NCBI GenBank assembly: GCA_030378015.1
Contig: JAUCGG010000022.1
Span: 1 to 35,277, forward strand
Source of the DNA: Desulfococcaceae bacterium HSG8
GTDB taxonomy: Bacteria; Desulfobacterota; Desulfobacteria; Desulfobacterales; 4be13
DNA: 35,277 nucleotides
Direction: 5' to 3'
Positions 8,934 through 15,792 of this stretch are shown in pieces. The translations under genes and the position numbers were made by a program. Positions within the stretch are counted from its first letter, which is position 1; each line of letters opens with the position of its first letter. The notes below the pieces were generated by a model. That model worked only from the letters and a program-made list of their open reading frames with translations. It was not told the origin of the DNA and searched no databases.

Positions 8934-9016
8934 GGAGAACAGAAGCATTTCGCACCGGAGCGGAACGCAGCGAGGGACGAGCGGAGTGTAGTGCAGGTCG
9001 GATGCCTCTGTTCTCC
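8934..9016 (+). repeat. 15-bp stem-loop just downstream of the candidate VR
   Basis: GGAGAACAGAAGCAT (8934-8948) pairs with ATGCCTCTGTTCTCC (9002-9016), 14 of 15 positions, around a ~53-base GC-rich loop. It starts 25 bases after the stop codon. DGR targets often carry a hairpin or cruciform just 3' of the VR that aids homing. It could also be a terminator, although no T-run follows. Confidence 0.6.
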
Positions 9017-9116
9017 GTTCAGGCAGGAGGGGAGGAGCAGATTGGGGGGCGTGCTCCTGCTTCATCTACACGGATTATGGATAAGCAGGGATTCCGGGTT
9101 CTGTTATGTGCTGTAT

Positions 9117-9188
9117 AACTACAAGGAAAAAGTATAAGAAAGGGAAAAAGCGGGGGAGTTCCCTTTCTTATACGATTTCCTTGTAGTT
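9117..9188. repeat. 72-bp inverted-repeat element, copy 2
   Basis: Same sequence and orientation as 4778-4850, with arms AACTACAAGGAAAAAGTATA and ...TTATACGATTTCCTTGTAGTT. Bases 9017-9116 between the VR stem-loop and this element show nothing recognisable. Confidence 0.8.
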
Positions 9189-9203
9189 CTTATTGCTTGC
9201 CCT

Positions 9204-9345
9204 TTGAACCGCAGATTTACACGGATTCCACAGATTTCACGGATTGTGATCACTTTTTAATCCGCGTAATCCGGGTAATCTGCTGAATCCGCGGTTCAGA
9301 ACCGCAGATTTACACAGATCACACGGATTTCACAGATGATTCTGA
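9204..9345. repeat. 'AACCGCAGATTTACACGGATT' family dispersed repeat
   Basis: TGAACCGCAGATTTACACGG at 9204 is mirrored by a complement ending GCGGTTCA at 9298, with mixed GGATT/AATCC blocks between. A second direct copy of the arm begins at 9300. No coding potential is seen. Confidence 0.65.
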
Positions 9346-9433
9346 CATTCACGCTGTCTGATAAATTCAGACAGATGAAAAAATCAGGCTGTGAATTTAC
9401 ACGATGTTTTATAGGAAGAAACGGAGGAAACTC

Positions 9434-9736
9434 ATGATTTGAGACGTAATTTTAACCCCGAAAAATAATAAGTATATCGGACGGGTCAGAGGATGGCCCG
9501 AGATCACTGCTGAGGGAGATTCCCGCGACGAGGTGATTCACCAGGTGAAAACCCGGTTATCTGAATATCTGACAAAACGGTCAGAGCTGATCCGGATCGA
9601 AGTTCCTCTTGCGGAAAGCCCGGACAACCCCTGGCTTGACAAATTCGGCTGGTTCCGGAATGATCCCACATTCGATGACTGGCAGGCGGAAATAGCGGCT
9701 TACCGCAAAGAGACAGATCAGGCTGAGGAGCAGTAA
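9434..9736 (+). pseudogene. HicB/VapB-like antitoxin with an in-frame TGA at codon 3
   Basis: A good ribosome site (ACGGAGGAAACTC) precedes ATG at 9434, but codon 3 is TGA. The frame then runs uninterrupted: DVILTPKNNKYIGRVRGWPE, ITAEGDSRDEVIHQVKTRLSEYL and a tail NPWLDKFGWFRNDPTFDDW. The body resembles HicB-like antitoxin folds. The NPW...DP.FDDW tail is typical of antitoxins paired with PIN-domain toxins. The nearest alternative start is GTG at 9533, giving a 67-residue product without the first beta-strands. The TGA is probably a nonsense mutation (for example from CGA). The stop codon lies 2 bases before the toxin ATG at 9739, consistent with an original toxin-antitoxin operon. The 3' end is duplicated downstream. 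Confidence 0.7.
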
Positions 9737-9872
9737 GCATGACCTTGTATATATCGGACACCGACCATCTCAGTCTGCAGGCGGAAATAGCGGCTTACCG
9801 CAAAGAGACAGATCAGGCTGAGGAGCAGTAAGCATGACCTTGTATATATCGGACACCGACCATCTCAGTCTG
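9683..9872 (+). repeat. Perfect 95-bp tandem duplication across the antitoxin/toxin junction
   Basis: Bases 9683-9777 and 9778-9872 are identical. Each copy holds the last 17 antitoxin codons, the stop and the first 13 toxin codons. Because 95 is not a multiple of 3, the first toxin start (9739) reads only 30 codons into the repeated antitoxin end and stops at 9831. Only the second ATG (9834) continues. Perfect identity suggests a recent event. Confidence 0.95.
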
Positions 9873-10091
9873 CATCAGCGCGCAGAAGCTCAGTTTCAGA
9901 TTTTCCGCAAGCAGAAAATACGGATCGGTACACAGGATCTGAAAATTGCCGCTGTCGCTCTCAGCCGGAATGCAACACTTGTTACTCGGAACCGCAGGGA
10001 CTTTGAGCGTATTCCTTTCTTAAATCTTAATCAGGCAGGAGCAAGATTAAGAGCAGGAGCAAGATTGAGAGCAAGATACCGGCTATATTAA
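9834..10091 (+). pseudogene. PIN-domain (VapC-like) toxin with internal deletion
   Basis: The product starts MTLYISDTDHLSLHQRA, the PIN N-terminus with its first acidic residue, and then jumps to FRKQKIRIGTQDLKIAAVAL and TLVTRNRRDFERIP, the PIN C-terminal half with its acidic residue and RNRRDF. Full-length relatives have about 130-140 residues. This one has 85, so roughly 70-75 residues, including the middle Glu of the usual SVEEQLRG segment, are gone. The C-terminus is altered by an 18-bp tandem repeat (AGGAGCAAGATTAAGAGC, then a variant, 10037-10075). Ribonuclease activity is unlikely. It forms a degraded pair with the preceding antitoxin. Confidence 0.75.
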
Positions 10092-10141
10092 TTTTGAGGA
10101 AATCCCTTATTAAAAATAATGTGTTTTACAGAGGAGAATAT

Positions 10142-11596
10142 ATGTCACTGCCGATAGTAAAGAATTACGTTAACGGTGAATGGACTGAGTCTGAATCAGA
10201 CACGCTTGGCGATGTGTGGTGTCCGGCCACAGGGGAGAAAATTGCCCGTGTTCCCTACAGCACCAAGGCTGATTTGGATCAGGCGGTACGCGCGGCGAAA
10301 GATGCCTTCTGGGAATGGCGATGTACTCCGCCCCTGACCCGATCGCGCTATCTTTTTCGCCTAAAGGAAGCGTTTGAGGAGAATTTTGATGATATCGCTG
10401 AAACCCTCACCTCAGAGCAGGGAAAGATTATTGACGAGGCACGGGGAGAAGTGCGGCGCATGATAGAAAATGTGGAACATGCTACCGGTGTTACAACACT
10501 TATGACCGGTTATACCCTGGAGGATGTAGCCAAAGATATAGACTGCTACGGCCATCGCCAGCCTATGGGGGTATTTGCGGCTATCGCCCCTTATAACTTC
10601 CCCGCTATGGTTCCCTGGTGGTTCCTGCCTTATGCACTCGTTGCTGGCAACACCTTTATCGTAAAGCCTTCCGAACAGGTCCCCATGACACAGACCCGGA
10701 TATTTGAAATTGCGGATGAGGTGGGCTTTCCCGAAGGGGTTATTAATATGCTCCACGGTTCCCGGGATGTGGTCAATGCCATGCTGGATCACCCGGATAT
10801 AGATGGAATATCTTTTGTAGGCTCCACACCCACGGCAAAATATGTATATCAACGGTGCGGTGAGACCGGCAAAAGAGTCCAGTCACTCGGGGGCGCGAAG
10901 AATATCGTGGCAGTGATGCCGGATGCCTGCATAGATGAGGGACTGCCTTCCATTATCACTTCGTTCTATGGATGTTCAGGCCAGCGATGCCTGTCAGGCG
11001 CAATTCTCGCAATGGTCGGGGATATTGCTGACCAACTCAGGGAAAAATTTATTACTGCTGCAAAAACCATAAAAATGGGGAATGGTCTGGATGAACAGAC
11101 CGCTATGGGTCCGCTTGCCAGCGCAGCCCACAGGGACCGGGTTCTGGGTTATATTGAGAAGGGAATCGAGGAAGGAGCGGAACTGGTTCTTGACGGACGA
11201 GGCGTAAAAGTCGAAGGATATCCGGATGGCTTCTTTATCGGCCCCACCGTTTTTGACAATGTCACCCCTGATATGACCATTGCCCGGGAGGAAATTTTCG
11301 GCCCTGTGGTCAGCATGATGCGACTTAAAAATCTTGATGAAGTCATCGAACTGATCAACTCCCGGGGATTTGCCAATGCTGCCTGTATTTATACGCAAAG
11401 CGGCGCCGTGGTTCGGGAATTCAAATATCGGGTGAAGCCGAGTATGATCGGTGTGAATATCGGCATTGCCGCACCCATGAGCTTCTTCCCCTTCGGAGGT
11501 GCAGGCAACTCCATGTTCGGCGATATCAAAGGGCATGGTCAGGAAATATTCCAGTTTTTTACAGATACAAAGGTCGTCATCGAACGCTGGTTCTGA
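10142..11596 (+). CDS. mmsA: Methylmalonate-semialdehyde dehydrogenase (CoA-acylating)
   Basis: A 484-residue ALDH-superfamily enzyme that oxidises methylmalonate semialdehyde (or malonate semialdehyde) with NAD+ and CoA to propionyl-CoA (or acetyl-CoA) and CO2. ATG at 10142 is chosen because GAGGAG lies 7 bases upstream; an in-frame TTG at 10094 has no such site. Diagnostic features: APYNFPAMVPWWFLP, VGSTPTAKYVY, QSLGGAKNIVAVMPDA (lacking the catalytic Glu of ordinary ALDHs, as expected for a CoA-dependent enzyme), and nucleophile C283 in GCSGQRCLSG. The C-terminal FFPFGGAGNSMFGD segment is also typical. It heads a co-directional group with an AGXT2-like aminotransferase at 12659, suggesting beta-amino acid or pyrimidine breakdown. 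Confidence 0.92.
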   Translation: MSLPIVKNYVNGEWTESESDTLGDVWCPATGEKIARVPYSTKADLDQAVRAAKDAFWEWRCTPPLTRSRYLFRLKEAFEENFDDIAETLTSEQGKIIDEARGEVRRMIENVEHATGVTTLMTGYTLEDVAKDIDCYGHRQPMGVFAAIAPYNFPAMVPWWFLPYALVAGNTFIVKPSEQVPMTQTRIFEIADEVGFPEGVINMLHGSRDVVNAMLDHPDIDGISFVGSTPTAKYVYQRCGETGKRVQSLGGAKNIVAVMPDACIDEGLPSIITSFYGCSGQRCLSGAILAMVGDIADQLREKFITAAKTIKMGNGLDEQTAMGPLASAAHRDRVLGYIEKGIEEGAELVLDGRGVKVEGYPDGFFIGPTVFDNVTPDMTIAREEIFGPVVSMMRLKNLDEVIELINSRGFANAACIYTQSGAVVREFKYRVKPSMIGVNIGIAAPMSFFPFGGAGNSMFGDIKGHGQEIFQFFTDTKVVIERWF

Positions 11597-11603
11597 TATG
11601 ATA

Positions 11604-11692
11604 ACCTGTAAGGTGAAGTTTATCCCACCGATTCTTAATAATTTCAAATAATTAATATCGGTGGGGTAAACCCCACCCTACAAGTTACAGGT
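11604..11692. repeat. Inverted repeat after mmsA
   Basis: ACCTGTAAGGTGAAGTTTA... pairs with ...TAAACCCCACCCTACAAGTTACAGGT, with inner arms ATCCCACCGAT / ATCGGTGGGGT. It may double as a transcription terminator for mmsA, although it looks like a dispersed palindrome. Confidence 0.65.
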
Positions 11693-11748
11693 GAAGCAGA
11701 TGAGTTAATCAGAGAAACACCTCGCAAGGCAGAGCCTTGCGGAATGCA

Positions 11749-11882
11749 TTCCCAGGCGGAGCCTCACTGCCATTAAGTTAAGGAACGCAGCCCGCTGACG
11801 AAGATGTTATTTCAGTAAGTTATGCCTCATTATCAGGTCGCTCCGACTCTTAACTTAATGGCAGTGAGGCGGAGCCTGGGAA
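11749..11882. repeat. Inverted repeat with 34-bp arms before the ferritin-like gene
   Basis: The arm at 11749-11782 (TTCCCAGGCGGAGCCTCACT...) is mirrored at 11849-11882 (...AGTGAGGCGGAGCCTGGGAA) with only a few mismatches. A smaller palindrome (GCAAGGC AGA GCCTTGC) lies just upstream at about 11724-11740. Together with the previous element it fills the 311-base gap. Confidence 0.75.
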
Positions 11883-11908
11883 CGAGCAAAAATACAGTAG
11901 GAGGAAAT

Positions 11909-12337
11909 ATGCCGCTGATAAATTTCGGAAGCATTCTTAATTTTGCCGAGGAACTGGAGACGTCTGACCATGCCTTTTACACATCCGCGGCAGAAAATCC
12001 CCTATGTGCGGACTATAAAGAAATATTCGAGCAGTTCGCCGCAGACGGGAAAAAGAATAAGCAGACCATTCTCCGCGCCCGTCGTGAAAATGTAACGGAG
12101 ATGATCTTGGAACCGATCAGGGACTTTACAAGATCACCTTTCCATGTTGTATGCGGAAACTCGGATACCATGAGCGCGGAAGATGTGCTGGATACTGCCC
12201 GTAAATTAGAGGAAAGGGCAGAACGATACTATACAGAAGCTGCTTTGAAAATCAAGGCCTTATCCGAAGTTTCACGGATATTAAAAACAATTGCAAAGAA
12301 ACGTGCAGTTCATCGGAAGAGGCTGCGTGATGCGTGA
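11909..12337 (+). CDS. Small ferritin-like / rubrerythrin-type four-helix protein
   Basis: A 142-residue protein. ATG at 11909 is preferred over an in-frame ATG at 11822 because AGGAGGAA lies just upstream of it and the earlier start falls inside a dispersed repeat. The sequence is helical and Glu-rich. NFAEELETSDHAFYTSAAEN and LEERAERYYTEAALK resemble the paired helix motifs of ferritin-like/rubrerythrin proteins (E...Y and E..Y on antiparallel helices). A clear ExxH pair and a rubredoxin domain are not visible, so metal binding is uncertain. The C-terminus is basic (KKRAVHRKRLRDA). The stop codon falls in GATGCGTGA, the same ending as archease. Context gives no firm role; oxidative or iron stress is only a family-based guess. 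Confidence 0.55.
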   Translation: MPLINFGSILNFAEELETSDHAFYTSAAENPLCADYKEIFEQFAADGKKNKQTILRARRENVTEMILEPIRDFTRSPFHVVCGNSDTMSAEDVLDTARKLEERAERYYTEAALKIKALSEVSRILKTIAKKRAVHRKRLRDA

Positions 12338-12405
12338 AACGTGACAGGACTTCAGAGGGGTCTGAAGTCTCTGAGTCTGAAATTTTCGGATTTACAATTC
12401 CGATG

Positions 12406-12563
12406 TTCAGTCCTTGTTCCCAAACTCCGTTTGGAACACACTTGCAAGCGAACTCTGTTTGCAGAAGGCTAAACGGAGTTTGAGAACGATGGCCGAGGAG
12501 TTACGAAACATGAAAGTCGGGAATATTTTCAGTCCTTGTTCCCAAACTCCGTTTGGGAACAAG
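12406..12563. repeat. Two copies of the 'TTCCCAAACTCCGTTTGGGAA' palindrome
   Basis: TTCAGTCCTTGTTCCCAAAC begins at 12406 and again at 12528. The first copy extends to CTTGCAAGCGAACTCTGTTT and a partial complement; the second is the bare palindrome. The same core lies inside the mobile palindromic elements at 20928-21126 and 30934-31044. Confidence 0.75.
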
Positions 12564-12658
12564 GGGCTGACCAGTTATAAAACATGAAAGTCAGAAACAT
12601 TTACGAATTACGACCGGACAGAAATTGTAAATCGTAAATCATAAAGGAGAAAATCATA

Positions 12659-13999
12659 ATGAAAATACCGAAGCTTCCCCCTTATGACCACAACCCGGAG
12701 CCTTACGCGGGGCCTTCACGGGAGGCGGTGGCAGATATGCGAGAACAGTATCTTACACCTGCGCTGCTTACATATTATAAAAACCCGCTCATGATTGTCG
12801 AAGGCTCGATGCAGTATGTCTATGACGAGAAAGGACGTCGCTACCTGGATGCTTTCGGGGGTATCGTAACCATCAGTGTGGGGCACTGCCATCCTTACGT
12901 TCTTCAGAAAACCCGCGAGCAGTCAGAAATTTTGCAGCATATCACAACCATCTATCTTCATCCCGCGATTGCCGAATACGCAAAGATGCTGGCTGAAAAA
13001 ATGCCGGGGGACCTGGGGGTATGCTATTTTGTCAATTCAGGCTCCGAAGCAAATGACTTGGCAATGCTCATGGCCCGCCTTTATACGGGAAATTATGATA
13101 TCATTGCGCTCCGCAATGCCTATCATGGCGGCATAGCTTCCGCGATGGGCCTGACAGCCCATAGTACCTGGAAATTCAATTATCCGCACAGTTTCGGAAT
13201 CCACCATGCAATTGTGCCGGACCCTTACCGGGGCCACTGGGGGCGGGATGACCCCGAAGCAGGCTCGAAATATGCAGCCGATATCGGGGACCTTATTAAA
13301 TTTGCCAGCCCGGGCCGTGTAGCGGGGTTCTTCGCGGAATCCATCCAGGGAGTCGGGGGTTCTCTTGTTTACCCGGATAATTATCTGAAACACGCGTTCC
13401 GATATGTCAGGGAAGCAGGGGGCCTTTGCATATCCGACGAAGTCCAGACGGGATTCGGGCGCACAGGTACGCATTACTGGGGATTTGAAACCCAGGACGT
13501 TATTCCGGATATCGTCACTATAGCAAAAGGCATGGGCAACGGCGCGCCGCTGGCTGCTGTTGTAACGACCCCGGATATCGCCAGTGCCCTTACAAGCCGG
13601 ATTCACTTCAACACATTCGGTGGAAATCCGGTATCCTGCGCCGCGGGAAAGGCGGTTCTGGAAGTAATTGACCGGGAAAACCTCCAGCAGAACTGCCTTG
13701 AAATCGGGAATGTTCTGATGCAGGGATTTGAAAGACTCATGGAAAAATACCCGATCATCGGTGACGTAAGAGGCATGGGACTGATGACAGGTATCGAACT
13801 GGTGAGGGACAGGGATACCAAAGAACCTGCAAATGACGAATGCTTACAGATTTTTGAGCGTTCAAGGGAACTGGGGCTTCTTATAGGAAAAGGCGGTTTC
13901 TATGGAAATGTGCTTCGCATCAAGCCGCCCATGTGTATTACATCTGCGGATGCTGATTTCATGATTGAGGTGCTTGATATCGCATTCGGAGAATTGTGA
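12659..13999 (+). CDS. Class III aminotransferase, AGXT2-like (beta-aminoisobutyrate/beta-alanine or alanine-glyoxylate type)
   Basis: A 446-residue PLP enzyme of the subgroup-II aminotransferases. ATG follows AAAGGAGAAAATCATA. Features: substrate/cofactor loop [18 protein letters not shown], aromatic YHGG (PLP stacking), the acid of the [13 protein letters not shown] block, and the Schiff-base Lys K290 in [15 protein letters not shown], then [13 protein letters not shown]. The overall pattern is closest to alanine-glyoxylate aminotransferase 2 and 5-phosphohydroxylysine-type relatives. These use alanine or beta-amino acids with glyoxylate or pyruvate. Its product from beta-aminoisobutyrate is methylmalonate semialdehyde, the substrate of the mmsA product encoded upstream, so a shared pathway is likely but inferred. 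Length and motifs are complete. Confidence 0.87.
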   Translation: MKIPKLPPYDHNPEPYAGPSREAVADMREQYLTPALLTYYKNPLMIVEGSMQYVYDEKGRRYLDAFGGIVTISVGHCHPYVLQKTREQSEILQHITTIYLHPAIAEYAKMLAEKMPGDLGVCYFVNSGSEANDLAMLMARLYTGNYDIIALRNAYHGGIASAMGLTAHSTWKFNYPHSFGIHHAIVPDPYRGHWGRDDPEAGSKYAADIGDLIKFASPGRVAGFFAESIQGVGGSLVYPDNYLKHAFRYVREAGGLCISDEVQTGFGRTGTHYWGFETQDVIPDIVTIAKGMGNGAPLAAVVTTPDIASALTSRIHFNTFGGNPVSCAAGKAVLEVIDRENLQQNCLEIGNVLMQGFERLMEKYPIIGDVRGMGLMTGIELVRDRDTKEPANDECLQIFERSRELGLLIGKGGFYGNVLRIKPPMCITSADADFMIEVLDIAFGEL

Positions 14000-14007
14000 T
14001 TATATGA

Positions 14008-14067
14008 CGGAGTGCAAAGCTTGCTTTGCCAATCCGGGAATTCTCGCAAAGCAAGCTTTGCACTCCG
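14008..14067. terminator. Perfect 22-bp stem palindrome after the aminotransferase gene
   Basis: CGGAGTGCAAAGCTTGCTTT... (14008-14029) is exactly complementary to 14046-14067 around a 16-base loop. It begins 8 bases after the stop codon, so it probably ends transcription, but it is also a dispersed family: half-copies occur at about 15411 and 34631-34652. Confidence 0.6.
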
Positions 14068-14109
14068 CGGAATTTATAAGTTTATCCGCCCGGTGATAAG
14101 GAGGAGAAG

Positions 14110-14346
14110 ATGGGAGAAATCAGGATGACCGGAGAAATCCGGACAGATTACGATTGTGAAAGCACAGGCCTACCCGCTGAAAGATGGGGAGAAGCAGTTT
14201 TCAAGGTCGGAGACGAAGAAATTGTTATGGAAATCAGCGTGGAACAAGATGTTATTGTGGCTATTATGGCTGGCGAGGATGCGGTATGGAAAGGTACGCT
14301 TAAGGGACTGAAGAAAATTCTGAAGGGCGAGATAAAAGCCAGATAA
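14110..14346 (+). CDS. Small protein of unknown function (78 aa)
   Basis: A short gene with a strong ribosome site (AAGGAGGAGAAG then ATG). The product is acidic in the middle and basic at the end (LKGLKKILKGEIKAR), with a predicted beta-rich core (AVFKVGDEEIVMEISVEQDV). No signal peptide or membrane segment is visible, and I recognise no family. Codon use and ribosome site look genuine, and a hairpin follows 15 bases after the stop. It is the last gene in the mmsA-aminotransferase direction, but the 22-bp palindrome between it and the aminotransferase may separate it from that transcript. Confidence 0.6.
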   Translation: MGEIRMTGEIRTDYDCESTGLPAERWGEAVFKVGDEEIVMEISVEQDVIVAIMAGEDAVWKGTLKGLKKILKGEIKAR

Positions 14347-14361
14347 AAGCCAGATAAAAAA

Positions 14362-14389
14362 GCCCGCCGGACTGACAAGTCCGGCGGCT
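14362..14389. terminator. GC-rich hairpin terminator
   Basis: CGCCGGACT (14365-14373), loop GACA, AGTCCGGCG (14378-14386). A run of six A precedes it on the plus strand, so on the minus strand it has the form stem plus T-run. On the plus strand it follows the 78-residue gene but lacks a T-run. From 14390 to 14637 I see no feature. Confidence 0.55.
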
Positions 14390-14637
14390 CGAATTTGTCA
14401 ATCTGAGCCGGGTAGGGAAGACGGATTTACGAAGTGGCATACAGCCCTTTTATGGCATTGATCCGGTAAATATCAAAACATATCAGTGTTGAAATGTTTT
14501 TCACGGGGCAGGAAGCCCGGATAAGGGAAAATCTCTGCCAGTCAGCGCATTCATCCGATAGGAAAATTTGCACTGTTCCCACCTTCAATTATAACTTTTC
14601 TTTCAGATGAACGATGGGCTCCGACTTTTCATCTTTT

Positions 14638-14877
14638 CTGATTATAACGGATTTTGGGGATGGTATTTTTTGTCCCGGAGGGACATCTGAAAATAGCCCG
14701 GCAATTCATTGCCGGGTAAGAGACATGAACATCTCCCGGAGTCCCGCAGGGACGACTGAATCAGTCGTCCCTGCGGGACTCTCCGACAGGCTGCGCAGCC
14801 CGGCAATGAATTGCCGGACTATTCCCGGATGTCCCTCCGGGACAGGAAAGTGCCTCCCCAAAATCCGTTATAATCAG
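14638..14877. repeat. 240-bp nested palindrome of the 'CCCGGCAAT..ATTGCCGGG' family
   Basis: The 23-base outer arms are perfect (14638-14660, CTGATTATAACGGATTTTGG..., and 14855-14877). Inside are CCCGGCAATTCATTGCCGGG, GTCCCGCAGGGACGACTGA with its complement at about 14760-14780, and CCGGCAATGAATTGCCGG. Related to 4256-4503 and 30861-30933, but with different outer arms. This indicates that the inner core inserts into, or is built within, other palindromes. Confidence 0.85.
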
Positions 14878-15023
14878 CATCTTTTTTGTGTAGAAGTCGT
14901 CAAGTATGAGGTGTTCGGCCATGATTTTTCCCACCGTTTTATCTCGCACAGGGAAAATTACTGCTGATTACAGGGAAAAAAATGAAATAACCTCACTATT
15001 TCATATTTCACAATTTATGGGCC

Positions 15024-15158
15024 TACTACATCAATTTTTAAATTCGTCCCCCTTTTTTTAAAGGGCCGGGGGATTTCTGCCGCAACACTCTTTTTTAGTA
15101 ACGTAAAATCCCCCAGGCCCCCTTTAAAAAGGGGGGGACGAACTTAAAAAGTGGTGTA
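15024..15158. repeat. Inverted repeat 'TTCGTCCCCCTTTTTTTAAAGGG' family
   Basis: TACTACATCAATTTTTAAAT... at 15024 is mirrored by the complement ending about 15158 (…TTAAAAAGTGGTGTACTAC). The arms contain TTCGTCCCCC and GGGGGGACGAA. The same AATTCGTCCCC / GGGACGAATT motif with TTATCTATTAT recurs at 15178-15200 and within the array at 21250-21310. Confidence 0.75.
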
Positions 15159-15201
15159 CTACAACAACAACTTGGAAATTCGTCCCCCTTTATCTATTAT
15201 C

Positions 15202-15283
15202 AGTAGATCGAAAACTTTCGCAGACAGTGGATTCCGGGTTAAAATCGGAAAACATCCGATTTTCCCCGGAATGGCAATAGGTT
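15202..15283 (+). repeat. Half element of the 'AGTAGATCGAAAA..TGGATTCCGGGTT' family
   Basis: AGTAGATCGAAAACTTTCGC, then AGTGGATTCCGGGTTAAAAT and ATCCGATTTTCCCCGGAAT. A fuller copy with both arms lies at 27397-27515. Here the right arm is missing. Confidence 0.6.
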
Positions 15284-15653
15284 AAAGCTGTCATTCCGGG
15301 GAACTTCCATGACCTGACGGTCACAACGAATGATGAAAGTCCGCCGCGACTCCCCCTTTTGTAAAGGGAATTTTTCATTCGGGACTTTCATCCGTTTGTT
15401 TTTAATCACAAAGCAAGCTTTGAACTCTGCGGGACTATAAATTATGAAATAGTGACTTCCGAAGTCATCTTTTAATCATGAATATCTATAGCTTTGCCCG
15501 GAGCACTCCGTTATCTTGATAAGCTCTATAACACTATCATGAAACAATTAAATAAAAAATTCAGTTCAGGAGTTCAGGACGAAAAAAAACGGAATCAGCA
15601 AGAAAAAAGAAAACAATAAAAACAGCAAATACGGTATGCGCTATAAAAATTGC
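15284..15653. other. 370-base stretch without a recognisable gene
   Basis: It contains a loose palindrome built from ATGAAAGTCC / GGACTTTCAT (about 15334-15389), a half-copy of the AAAGCAAGCTTTG repeat (15411-15424) and a short palindrome GACTTCCGAAGTC (about 15450). No open frame with a ribosome site is seen. Confidence 0.5.
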
Positions 15654-15693
15654 CTTGACAAATAACTATTTTTCTGTTTTTTTTACATTATTT

Positions 15694-15710
15694 GCACAAC
15701 AGAGTTGTGC
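15694..15710. promoter_or_regulatory. 17-bp palindrome, candidate operator upstream of the TPR gene
   Basis: GCACAAC AGA GTTGTGC is a perfect 7-bp inverted repeat, 83 bases before the TPR start. A TTGACA box sits at 15655-15660, but no good -10 lies at 16-18 bases from it (the region is T-rich), so the promoter itself is only tentative. The palindrome's size and position fit a repressor or activator site. A terminator role is unlikely because no T-run follows. Confidence 0.35.
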
Positions 15711-15792
15711 CAAGGTCAGGGGACTCGGGTCGGAGGCCTGAACCAACAGAATCCGTCAGAATCAGAAAAGAAGTAGAGGATAAGGAGAAAAA

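Noticed and set aside
8655-9137. 160-residue frame over the VR region, and antisense frames there
   Set aside because: They arise from the stop-poor GC-rich 3' end of the FGE-fold gene; no start signal or similarity.
9440-9442. Selenocysteine reading of the TGA at codon 3 of the antitoxin
   Set aside because: No selenoprotein family match, no SECIS-like hairpin obvious just downstream, and decay of the neighbouring toxin favours a nonsense mutation.
8909-9500. DGR template repeat, accessory protein or reverse transcriptase next to the VR
   Set aside because: I searched by eye for an A-rich near-copy of 8771-8885 and for YxDD-type reverse transcriptase sequence in the window and found neither; absence nearby does not exclude a distant locus.
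10094-10141. Earlier TTG start of mmsA
   Set aside because: No ribosome site, and the added 16 residues are not part of the ALDH fold; ATG at 10142 has GAGGAG upstream.
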